A DNA stretch of 6,666 bases. Origin: Planctomycetaceae bacterium UBA4655 (GTDB lineage Bacteria; Planctomycetota; Planctomycetia; Pirellulales; UBA1268). The DNA is taken from NCBI GenBank assembly GCA_002405515.1, contig DHLZ01000163.1, positions 1-6,666 on the forward strand. Reading direction: 5' to 3'. Each line of letters starts with the position of its first letter. Position 1 is the stretch's first letter. The position numbers and the translations under genes were made by a program. The notes beneath the pieces were generated by a model that ran no database searches, was not told the origin of the DNA, and saw only the letters and a program-made list of their open reading frames with translations. Shown here piece by piece: positions 1 to 5,316 of the stretch.

Positions 1-30
1 CACCCGGCGTTTAGCGCGACCCTGACGCCC

Positions 31-57
31 CTCTCGGCTCGCGCCTCGGGCTTCCGT
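31..57 (-). repeat. Dispersed 27-bp repeat, copy 1
   Basis: Read on the minus strand, this stretch matches positions 2182-2208 (plus strand) at 26 of 27 bases; the only difference is g versus c in the middle of the 'cccgag.cgcgag' core. A shorter 19-bp copy of the same core lies at 2135-2153. The resemblance continues a little past the 27 bases (gaggggcgt here, gaggtgcgt at 2205-2213). All three copies lie outside intact genes. Similar short GC-rich intergenic elements are common in planctomycete genomes (from memory). The function is unknown. Confidence 0.7.
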
Positions 58-117
58 GGGACCGTGGTGCGCTCGGTCAGCCGAAAACCACTGTCAACAA
101 CATCGTGCTCGGGGTAG

Positions 118-664
118 TATTTTCACAGTCTCGAGCACCTGCTGAGGTACTGCGCCCGGCCCCCCTTCGCACTCGATCGGCTCTCCGTGACCCGCGACGC
201 AAGCGGCCACGCAGCCAAAGTCCGCTACGTGCTTCCCAGGCACAAAGCCGCCAACTTGGTCGGCCCGGGCCGCTCGCGAAAGTCCACGCGGCCAGAGCGA
301 CGGGCACGCGCGGGAGGCTGCTGCGACCCGGCTCACGCACATCAAAAGCCACGCTCGCACGACACGTCACGGATTGCCTGGGCGAAACTCCTGGCCCGGG
401 TGGGGGAGGAGTTTCCACTTGCGTGCCCCACCTGTGGCGGCGACATCCGGCTCATTGCCTTCATCACGGAGCCAGGGCCGATCCGGAAGATTCTTACGCC
501 CGTGTTGCTTCATACAGAGTGGCGAACCGCTCGAGCCTCCGCCACTTTCACCTGCCCGCGGCCCGCCCACGGACTGGGGCGAGCTTGTCCAGGCTGATGA
601 CGACCGCGCGGCGGTTCAGGTGTCGCCCGACGGGCTGCCCGTGATCGACATCCGCAGCCTCTGA
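118..664 (+). pseudogene. Decayed IS91-type transposase, C-terminal part
   Basis: Frame 1 from the stop at 115-117 reads SLEHLLRYCARPPFAL, then KVRYVLPRHKAAN, GPGRSRKSTRP, then HDTSRIAWAKLLARVGEEF and CPTCGGDIRLIAFITEPGPI. These are hallmark stretches of the C-terminal half of IS91-family (Y2 rolling-circle type) transposases, including the C-x2-C pair. The family continues directly from IRKILT into GEPLEPPP. Here about 16 extra bases (within 499-520) push the rest into frame 2, where GEPLEPPPLSPARGPPTDW runs to VIDIRSL and a stop at 662-664. There is no start codon or N-terminal catalytic half. The segment between KSTRP and the HDTSR motif is also much shorter than I remember for the family, suggesting an internal deletion. 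The gene is truncated, deleted and frameshifted, so it cannot make active transposase. The identification rests on recalled family motifs, not an alignment. It is a sign of past insertion at this locus. Confidence 0.85.
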
Positions 665-863
665 GCGGTGCCGGACGCGAGGCATCAAGGCCCCGTACGG
701 GCGACCCGGGAGACGGTCTGCGCCGAGGCGAGAAATCCGGGGGGCGACGTGCCGCTCACGGGAACCGTCTCCGGACGCCCGGGCCGCTCCTCCCGAGGCT
801 CACGAGTCGCTCATCGGCTGGAAGACCGTTGCGGAAGTGCCATTGGCCGGACTATCCCTCTAC

Positions 864-937
<74 letters not shown>

Positions 938-957
938 GTCGGAGGGCCGACCACTCA

Positions 958-963
958 AGGATA
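958..963 (-). promoter_or_regulatory. Possible -10 box of the tRNA-Arg gene
   Basis: On the minus strand the hexamer TATCCT matches the sigma70 -10 consensus at 4 of 6 positions. It lies 20 nt before the first base of the mature tRNA, which would leave a short leader for RNase P to remove. No convincing -35 box is visible, so this is a weak call. Confidence 0.3.
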
Positions 964-1068
964 CACGGCCGACGGATGCCAGGAAGCCCCCGGCCGTCTC
1001 GAAAGCTTTCCCGCGGCGCGGGCGATCGCGTACGCTGACGAAATCCCTTCCCGGCCCGGAGTCCCCGC

Positions 1069-2088
1069 ATGGAACGCTATCGAGAACCCACCGTGGCGGC
1101 GCCGGAGGAGGCGACCGGCGAGGACAGGGCCCTGCGTCCCCAGCGGTTCGAGGAGATGGTGGGGCAGCGGCAGGTGATGGAGCGGCTGCTGATCGCGGTG
1201 GACGCGTCGCGGAAGCGGCAGGAAGTGCTCGGCCACATCCTGCTCGACGGCCCGCCGGGGCTCGGCAAGACGACCTTCGCCACCTGCATCCCGCGGGAGC
1301 TCGGCACGACCCTCCAGATCGCCAGCGGCGCGGCGCTCGCCGCGCCGAAGGACCTGCTCCCCTACCTCACCAACGCGGTCGAGGGGTCGGTGCTCTTCAT
1401 CGACGAGATCCACAGGCTTCCGATCGCGGTGGAGGAGTTTCTCTACCCCGCCATGGAGGATTTCCGGGTGGACATCACGCTCGGCGACGGCGTGGCCGCC
1501 CGCACGATCAACATGCCGTTGCGTCCGTTCACGCTCATCGGCGCGACGACCCGCGCGGGGCTGATCTCCGCCCCGCTCCGCGACCGCTTTCAGATGCGGG
1601 AGCACCTCGACTTCTACGGCGTGGAGGAACTCGCCGAGATCGTGCGGAGGTCGGCTGCGAAGCTCGACATGTCGATGGACGACGCCTCGGCTGACGAGAT
1701 CGCCCGCCGCAGCCGCGGCACGCCCCGGCTCGCCAACAACCGCCTGCGGTGGATCCGCGACTACTCGACGAGCCGGGCGGCGAACGAGATGAACGTCGGC
1801 GTCGTGCGGACGGCGCTCGAAATGCAGGGAATCGACGAGCGCGGGCTCGACGGCTTCGACCGGCGGTATCTCGAGACGATCCACCGCGTCTTCGGCGGCG
1901 GCCCGGCCGGCATCGAGGCGATCGCCCACACGATGAGCAGCGCTCCTGACACGCTCGAGGACGACGTGGAACCCTTCCTGCTGCGGTGCGAACTGGTCGT
2001 CCGCACCCCCCGCGGCCGCCGGCTCACGGCCCTCGGGGAGGAACACCTCGGCGTCGTCCGTCGCACCGACCAGGGCCGGCTGTTCTGA
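1069..2088 (+). CDS. ruvB: Holliday junction branch-migration ATPase RuvB
   Basis: RuvB is the hexameric AAA+ motor that, with RuvA, drives branch migration of Holliday junctions during recombinational repair. The 339-aa product has the usual length and all core motifs: Walker A GPPGLGKTT (61-69), Walker B LFIDEIH (109-115), the family signature VEEFLYPAMED (121-131), sensor 1 GATTRAG (158-164), the arginine-finger segment PLRDRF (169-174) and sensor 2 SRGTPR (215-220). The winged-helix DNA-binding domain ends with EPFLLRCELVVRTPRGR. The ATG at 1069 is preceded by GGAG at 1058-1061, 7 nt away. The helix after sensor 2 reads LANNRLRWIRDY where I recall IANRLLRRVRDY in most bacteria. This may be a lineage-specific variant. 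No ruvA or ruvC is in view, so the gene appears to be transcribed alone. Confidence 0.95.
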   Translation: MERYREPTVAAPEEATGEDRALRPQRFEEMVGQRQVMERLLIAVDASRKRQEVLGHILLDGPPGLGKTTFATCIPRELGTTLQIASGAALAAPKDLLPYLTNAVEGSVLFIDEIHRLPIAVEEFLYPAMEDFRVDITLGDGVAARTINMPLRPFTLIGATTRAGLISAPLRDRFQMREHLDFYGVEELAEIVRRSAAKLDMSMDDASADEIARRSRGTPRLANNRLRWIRDYSTSRAANEMNVGVVRTALEMQGIDERGLDGFDRRYLETIHRVFGGGPAGIEAIAHTMSSAPDTLEDDVEPFLLRCELVVRTPRGRRLTALGEEHLGVVRRTDQGRLF

Positions 2089-2111
2089 AGGGCCGCTCGG
2101 GCAAACGACAC

Positions 2112-2129
2112 TGCAGGCTGGTTCCTGCA
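2112..2129 (+). terminator. Small hairpin after ruvB
   Basis: TGCAGG (2112-2117) pairs perfectly with CCTGCA (2124-2129) around a 6-nt loop, 23 nt after the ruvB stop. There is no T-run behind it, so it may only weakly terminate transcription or protect the 3' end. Confidence 0.3.
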
Positions 2130-2134
2130 ATGCC

Positions 2135-2153
2135 CGGAAGCCCGAGGCGCGAG
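2135..2153 (+). repeat. Dispersed repeat, partial copy 2
   Basis: These 19 bases are identical to the core of the minus-strand copy at 31-57 and differ at one base from 2184-2202. After GAG the sequence diverges (tttccctgcagg), so this copy is shorter than the other two. It lies 46 nt after the ruvB stop codon. Confidence 0.65.
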
Positions 2154-2181
2154 TTTCCCTGCAGGCGAACAGGTGCCCCGT

Positions 2182-2208
2182 ACGGAAGCCCGAGCCGCGA
2201 GCCGAGAG
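2182..2208 (+). repeat. Dispersed 27-bp repeat, copy 3
   Basis: This copy matches the reverse complement of 31-57 at 26 of 27 bases, so the two are inverted with respect to each other about 2.1 kb apart. They flank the transposase relic, the tRNA gene and ruvB. It lies 28 bp after the partial copy at 2135-2153. Confidence 0.7.
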
Positions 2209-2428
2209 GTGCGTTGACGCGGTGGTGAGGGTGGATGTCCGGTCGCAATCGCATCGGTCGACGCTGCCCGCCTGAACGACACCGCATTGCCGCCGGGGGA
2301 GCGAACGCATCGTCGCTACGGTGAGGATGCACCTGATGCTCCTCAACGTTCCCCGACCCCCCGAACACCCCCCGGTAGCGTTCAGCATCAAAGCGGCCTT
2401 TTTCATCTGCCGCAACGTTTGACCGCGA

Positions 2429-2579
2429 GGGGCTGCCCGTGCCCCGTAGCCGGGCTATGGGAGCGAGCGAAGGCACGAGGCCGAAGCGAAGCGGACATGG
2501 GCCGAAGCGAAGCGGACATGCAGTGAGCGGAGGTCTGGAGGACCGAAGCGAGCGTCCGGCCAGGGACACGGGCAGCCCC
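2429..2579. repeat. Large imperfect inverted repeat element
   Basis: The left arm at 2429-2445 matches the reverse complement of the right arm at 2563-2579 at 16 of 17 bases, enclosing about 117 bp. Inside lie a small perfect stem, TAGCC-G-GGCTA (2447-2457), and the exact tandem duplication at 2479-2520. The interior is purine-rich and full of GCGA/GAAGCG words. As RNA the whole could fold into one long branched hairpin. It resembles a compound REP- or MITE-like element, but there is no obvious target-site duplication. Confidence 0.6.
2479..2520 (+). repeat. Exact 21-bp tandem duplication
   Basis: Positions 2479-2499 and 2500-2520 are identical, each containing GAAGCGAAGCGGACATG. A diverged relative of the start of the unit (gaccgaagcgagcg) follows at 2541-2554. 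The perfect identity suggests a recent duplication inside the larger inverted-repeat element. Confidence 0.9.
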
Positions 2580-2582
2580 GAG
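2540..2582 (-). repeat. 42-bp repeat family, upstream copy
   Basis: Read on the minus strand this is a relative of the two tandem copies after fabF (6561-6644). Positions 2565-2581 match 6604-6620 exactly (17 bases, TCGGGGCTGCCCGTGTC). Positions 2544-2558 match 6586-6600 exactly (15 bases, CGGACGCTCGCTTCG). The order and approximate spacing of the two blocks are the same as in each downstream copy. The right arm of the inverted repeat at 2429-2579 is part of it. Confidence 0.65.
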
Positions 2583-2640
2583 CCCACCAGGTCAGAAGCA
2601 CCGCAAAAAACGCGGCCAACCCGGCCAAGAGGCCTTCCGA

Positions 2641-2670
2641 TTGACCGGGCCGTGGGGCTGCGGCTACAGT
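2641..2670 (+). promoter_or_regulatory. Likely sigma70-type promoter for rpmF and the fab cluster
   Basis: TTGACC (2641-2646, 5 of 6 matches to the -35 consensus) and TACAGT (2665-2670, 4 of 6) are separated by 18 nt. The start would fall near 2677, giving a leader of about 50 nt before rpmF. It is the best promoter-like pair found upstream of the cluster and is well placed to drive rpmF and at least fabD-fabG. Confidence 0.55.
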
Positions 2671-2729
2671 TGTGACGTCGGGAAACGGCCGGTTTCCGGC
2701 GATTTCAAGCTTCAGGGTTTTCGACGATC

Positions 2730-2909
2730 ATGGCAGTTCCAAAGCGGCGGCAATCGAATCAAAAGACGCGTTCTCGGCGGGCCCACGACTTCCTCACGCC
2801 CCGTCAACTCGCGTTCTGCCCAAATTGCGGCAAGGCCACGCCGACCCATCGCATCTGCCCGGGCTGCGGCTTCTACATGGGCCGCATCGTTATCAAGTCG
2901 GAAGAGTGA
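2730..2909 (+). CDS. rpmF: 50S ribosomal protein L32 (zinc-ribbon form)
   Basis: The 59-aa product starts MAVPKRRQSNQKTRSRRAHD, the classic N-terminus of bacterial L32, a small basic protein of the large ribosomal subunit. Four cysteines, at 30 and 33 (CPNC) and at 43 and 46 (CPGC), form the zinc ribbon of the 'C+' variety, followed by GFYMGRIVIKSEE. Length and motifs match the family. The ATG at 2730 is fixed by the conserved MAVPK start, although no strong ribosome-binding site precedes it. In many bacteria rpmF leads the lipid-synthesis cluster (rpmF-plsX-fabH-fabD), linking ribosome and membrane synthesis. Here fabD follows directly after 87 nt. The last 17 bases before the end of the gene are duplicated just downstream (2892-2925). 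Confidence 0.96.
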   Translation: MAVPKRRQSNQKTRSRRAHDFLTPRQLAFCPNCGKATPTHRICPGCGFYMGRIVIKSEE

Positions 2910-2928
2910 TCAAGTCGGAAGAGTGATC
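2892..2928 (+). repeat. 17-bp tandem duplication over the rpmF stop
   Basis: The unit ATCAAGTCGGAAGAGTG occurs at 2892-2908 and again at 2909-2925, followed by ATC of a third partial copy. The first copy encodes the IKSEE tail and the first two bases of the stop codon. Its junction with the second copy recreates TGA at 2907-2909, so L32 is unchanged. It is probably a slippage or microhomology duplication. Confidence 0.92.
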
Positions 2929-2996
2929 CGTCGGCCCCTCGATTTCGATCCCCTCAGTTTCGTTTGCCCCTCAAGAGGCCCCTTCCGGGGGATGCA

Positions 2997-3905
2997 TTGA
3001 GCAAGCTTGCGGTGCTTTTTCCGGGGCAGGGAGCCCAGTCGGTCGGCATGGTCGGCGGCTGGGCGGATGGGAACGGGAAGGTCCGCGAGCTCTTCGACCT
3101 GGCTGGCTCCATTCTCGGCTACGACCTCGAGGCGATCTGCCGCTTTGGACCCAAGGAAAAGCTCGACACGACCGCCGTCAGCCAGCCGGCGCTGCTCGTG
3201 ACGAGCCTTGCGGCCCTGGAGGTGCTCGCGAGCCGCGACGAGTCGCCGCTCGGATCGGTCGCCGCGGCGGCCGGGCTCTCGCTCGGCGAGTACACGGCGC
3301 TCGTCTTTGCCGGTGCGATCGAGCCTGCCGATGCGATTCGGGTGGTCGCCGAGCGGGGTCGGGCCATGCAGGAATGCGCCGAGCGGACGTCGGGCATGAT
3401 GGTGGCCGTGCTCGGCCTCGACCGCGACGTCGTGGCCGGGCTGTGCGACACGGCCCGCGGGGGAGACGTGCTCTCCGTGGCGAACGTGCTCTGCCCCGGC
3501 AACGTGGTCGTTTCCGGGCACCGGTCGGCCTGCGAGCGGCTCGAGACGGCGGCGGCGGCGGCGGGGGCCATGAAGTGCGTCCGGCTCGACGTCGCCGGGG
3601 CCTTCCACACGCCGCTGATGCAGGATGCCGTCGACCGGCTCTCCGCGGTGCTCGCGGGGATCGAGATCCGGCCGCCGCGGATTCCCGTCGTGAGCAACGT
3701 GGACGCCATGCCGCACGACGATCCCGACGACATCCGCCGGCTGCTCGCAAGGCAGGTGTGCGGCGTCGTCGAGTGGCATCGGTCGATGGAGCACCTCCTC
3801 GCGGCAGGCATCGATCATTTCTGGGAAATCGGGCCCGGCCGGGTGCTCCGCGGCCTGCTCAAGCGAATCAATCGTGCCGCCGCGTCGAGCGGCATTCCCG
3901 ACTAG
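2997..3905 (+). CDS. fabD: Malonyl-CoA:ACP transacylase FabD
   Basis: FabD moves the malonyl group from malonyl-CoA to the phosphopantetheine arm of acyl carrier protein, supplying the extender unit for cytosolic type II fatty-acid synthesis. From the chosen start the protein has 302 aa, close to the usual 300-310. It shows GQGAQ (10-14, oxyanion Gln11), the nucleophile elbow GLSLGE (93-98, Ser95), Arg120 in AERGRAMQ, catalytic His204 in GAFHTPLM and Gln253 in ARQV. The start is a TTG at 2997 (MSKLAVLFPGQGAQ), preferred because it matches the family N-terminus and has GGGGG at 2987-2991. An in-frame TTG at 2964 would add 11 residues (MPLKRPLPGDA) that look like leader sequence. There is no in-frame ATG nearby. 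fabG follows after 30 nt, so the two are probably co-transcribed. Confidence 0.95.
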   Translation: MSKLAVLFPGQGAQSVGMVGGWADGNGKVRELFDLAGSILGYDLEAICRFGPKEKLDTTAVSQPALLVTSLAALEVLASRDESPLGSVAAAAGLSLGEYTALVFAGAIEPADAIRVVAERGRAMQECAERTSGMMVAVLGLDRDVVAGLCDTARGGDVLSVANVLCPGNVVVSGHRSACERLETAAAAAGAMKCVRLDVAGAFHTPLMQDAVDRLSAVLAGIEIRPPRIPVVSNVDAMPHDDPDDIRRLLARQVCGVVEWHRSMEHLLAAGIDHFWEIGPGRVLRGLLKRINRAAASSGIPD

Positions 3906-3935
3906 TCAACAAGCATTCCAGGAGCCAATCGCCCC

Positions 3936-4724
3936 ATGAGCGAGAAGCAGGATTCCACCGTCGCCGCCGAAAAACGGCTGCATGTCGACTTGGGCGGTCA
4001 GGTGGCGATCGTGACGGGGGCCTCGCAGGGGCTCGGTCGGGCGATCGCAGAGACCCTCGCCGCCAATGGGGCGACGGTCGCCGTCGTCGCGCGGAGCGCC
4101 GAAAAGCTCGCGGCCGTCGCGGCCGGCATCCGTGCCGCGGGCGGTCGGGCGGAGGAGTTTCCCTGCGACGTCTCGAAGCCCGAGCAGGTGCTCTCGACGG
4201 TCGAGGCCGTCGTGGCGAAACTCGGCCGTCTTGACGTGCTCGTGAACAATGCCGGAGTCACCCGGGACACGCTCCTGCCTCGCATGGGCGACGAGGAATG
4301 GGACGAGGTGCTCCTCACGAACCTCCGCGGGCCGTTCCTGTTCACGCGGGCCGCGAGCCGGCCGATGATGCAGCAGCGGTACGGGCGGATCATCAACGTG
4401 GCGAGCGTTTCCGGCATGATCGGCAACGCGGGGCAGGCGAACTACTCGGCCTCGAAGGCCGGGCTCATCGGCTTCACGAAGACCGTCTCGAAAGAGCTCG
4501 CGGGCCGAAAAATAACGGTCAACGCGGTCGCTCCGGGCTTCATCGCCAGCGACATGACGGCCGCCCTGGGGCCGGCCCTGCTCGACGAGGTCAAGAAACG
4601 TGTGCCCGTGAAGCGGCTCGGGGAGGCCTGGGAGATCGCCGAGGCGGTGCTCTTCCTGGCATCACCCTCCTCCGGCTACGTGAACGGGCAGGTGATCGTC
4701 GTCGATGGCGGCCTGATCGCCTGA
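3936..4724 (+). CDS. fabG: 3-oxoacyl-ACP reductase FabG
   Basis: FabG is the NADPH-dependent short-chain dehydrogenase that reduces 3-oxoacyl-ACP to 3-hydroxyacyl-ACP, the first reduction of each elongation cycle. The 262-aa product has the Rossmann cofactor motif TGASQGLG (27-34), NNAG (104-107), and the catalytic tetrad Asn129, Ser157, Tyr170 and Lys174 in a YSASK context with the normal 13- and 17-residue spacing. PG (200-201) and the C-terminal VNGQVIVVDGG (249-259) are typical of FabG. It carries about 15 extra N-terminal residues compared with the 244-aa E. coli enzyme. The ATG at 3936 is supported by AGGAG at 3920-3924, 11 nt upstream. Its position between fabD and acpP supports the fatty-acid role over other reductases of this large family. 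Confidence 0.96.
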   Translation: MSEKQDSTVAAEKRLHVDLGGQVAIVTGASQGLGRAIAETLAANGATVAVVARSAEKLAAVAAGIRAAGGRAEEFPCDVSKPEQVLSTVEAVVAKLGRLDVLVNNAGVTRDTLLPRMGDEEWDEVLLTNLRGPFLFTRAASRPMMQQRYGRIINVASVSGMIGNAGQANYSASKAGLIGFTKTVSKELAGRKITVNAVAPGFIASDMTAALGPALLDEVKKRVPVKRLGEAWEIAEAVLFLASPSSGYVNGQVIVVDGGLIA

Positions 4725-4761
4725 AGATGCCGGTCGGCGAAGTCGGGAGGCCTGGCAGGTC

Positions 4762-4790
4762 TGGACAGGTTTTTCGTGAGCCGGTATATC
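4762..4790 (+). promoter_or_regulatory. Possible acpP promoter P1
   Basis: TGGACA (4762-4767, 5 of 6 matches to the -35 consensus) and TATATC (4785-4790, 4 of 6) are spaced by the ideal 17 nt. It lies in the 202-nt gap after fabG, on a locally AT-richer stretch, and would give acpP a leader of about 130 nt. Confidence 0.45.
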
Positions 4791-4854
4791 ATTCGCGAGC
4801 CCGGGCCGGAGTCCAAGGAAGGAAAAATCGGTTCGCGGTGTGCCGAGTTGTGTT

Positions 4855-4884
4855 TTGGAGTTCCCGGCGACCTCATCGGATAAT
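4855..4884 (+). promoter_or_regulatory. Possible acpP promoter P2
   Basis: GATAAT (4879-4884) matches the -10 consensus at 5 of 6 positions, with a weak -35-like TTGGAG (4855-4860) 18 nt upstream. It lies about 40 nt before the acpP start and could work alone or together with P1 to give the high expression a carrier protein needs. Confidence 0.35.
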
Positions 4885-4926
4885 GTGAGTGCCGGATGAT
4901 TTGATCGGTTTCCCAGGAGGCGAGAA

Positions 4927-5166
4927 GTGGCTGCAACAGTTCAGGACCGCGTGATCGACATCGTCGCGTCCCAACTCGGCGTGAGCAAGGACCAGATCAC
5001 CCCCGAGACGTCGTTCATCAACGACCTCGGCGCCGATTCGCTCGATACGGTCGAGCTGGTCATGGAGCTCGAGGAAGAGTTCGAGATCAACATCCCCGAC
5101 GACGCCGCCGAGAAGATCCAGACCGTCGGCCAAGCCGTTGAGTTCATCGAGAAGAGTCAGGGATAG
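4927..5166 (+). CDS. acpP: Acyl carrier protein AcpP
   Basis: This is the small acidic protein that carries acyl intermediates between the fatty-acid enzymes on a 4'-phosphopantetheine arm. The 79-aa product has the standard length and four-helix pattern. The attachment site is Ser38 in the motif GADSLDTVELVMELEEEF, and the C-terminal half IPDDAAEKIQTVGQAVEFI is typical. AcpS would modify Ser38, but no acpS gene is in this window. The start is GTG at 4927, backed by a near-perfect AGGAGG at 4915-4920, 6 nt away, the strongest ribosome-binding site in the window. The 202-nt gap before it with promoter-like sequences, and hairpins after it, suggest it is expressed partly independently of fabD-fabG and at a higher level. 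Confidence 0.97.
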   Translation: MAATVQDRVIDIVASQLGVSKDQITPETSFINDLGADSLDTVELVMELEEEFEINIPDDAAEKIQTVGQAVEFIEKSQG

Positions 5167-5178
5167 ATTCTGGCCGTC

Positions 5179-5210
5179 GCAGGGGCGGACCGAGGGTCGT
5201 CCCCCCCTGC
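5179..5210 (+). terminator. Strong hairpin 12 nt after acpP
   Basis: GCAGGGG (5179-5185) pairs with CCCCTGC (5204-5210). After one C-C mismatch, GGAC (5187-5190) pairs with GTCC-like bases at 5199-5202 read antiparallel, leaving an 8-nt loop. There is no T-run, so it is more likely a leaky attenuator or an mRNA 3'-end stabiliser than a full intrinsic terminator. Either would lower fabF relative to acpP. Confidence 0.5.
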
Positions 5211-5223
5211 CGAACCCGCCCGT

Positions 5224-5247
5224 GGCATTCAGGCATCCGGGAATGCC
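5224..5247 (+). terminator. Second hairpin between acpP and fabF
   Basis: GGCATTC (5224-5230) and GAATGCC (5241-5247) form a perfect 7-bp stem with a 10-nt loop, extendable by two G-U pairs. No T-run follows. Together with the preceding hairpin it makes a structured acpP-fabF spacer. Confidence 0.4.
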
Positions 5248-5316
5248 GTCGCCAGCCGGTGGTCGGTGTCAGGGCCCTTCGAGAGTTCATCACCTGAAGG
5301 ATCGGGTCATCGCCGC

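Larger units (their letters stand above)
2089..2640. other. Gene-free region rich in short repeats
   Basis: No open frame here resembles a known protein, and those present are low-complexity, arginine- and proline-rich readings of GC-rich DNA. The region holds two copies of the 27-bp repeat family (2135-2153 and 2182-2208) and a large inverted repeat (2429-2579) enclosing an exact 21-bp tandem duplication. A copy of the 42-bp family (2540-2582) is also present. Two possible hairpins lie downstream of ruvB. One is a perfect 6-bp stem at 2112-2129. The other is an interrupted 6+4-bp stem at 2335-2389, with five T at 2399-2403. Neither is a convincing terminator. Confidence 0.7.

Noticed and set aside
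707..774. Imperfect inverted pair (gagacggt at 710-717, accgtctc at 764-771) as an IS end
   Set aside because: The arms are about 8-11 bp with a 46-nt loop. Nothing matches a known IS91 terminus that I can recall, and no partner end is visible.
2335..2403. Interrupted stem at 2335-2389 with T5 at 2399-2403 as a ruvB terminator
   Set aside because: The stem is only 6+4 bp with a 30-nt loop, the T-run is 9 nt away from it, and it lies about 250 nt after ruvB. It is too weak to call.
955..2415. 486-codon minus-strand frame opposite ruvB
   Set aside because: It covers a clear ruvB gene and also the repeat-rich spacer. Its composition (Arg, Ala, His, Val rich) is that of the antisense of GC-rich coding DNA, and no family motifs are visible.
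2287..2526. Small plus-strand frames in the ruvB-rpmF spacer (2287-2526 and 2439-2675)
   Set aside because: They run through the tandem and inverted repeats, have no clear ribosome-binding site, and translate into proline- and arginine-rich sequence with no family resemblance.
2429..2582. CRISPR-like array
   Set aside because: There are only two adjacent 21-bp units with no spacers, and no cas genes. This is a tandem duplication inside an inverted repeat.
2910..3818. 302-codon minus-strand frame opposite fabD
   Set aside because: It mirrors fabD, is low-complexity and charged, and has no recognisable domain. fabD has all its catalytic residues, so the plus strand is the coding one.
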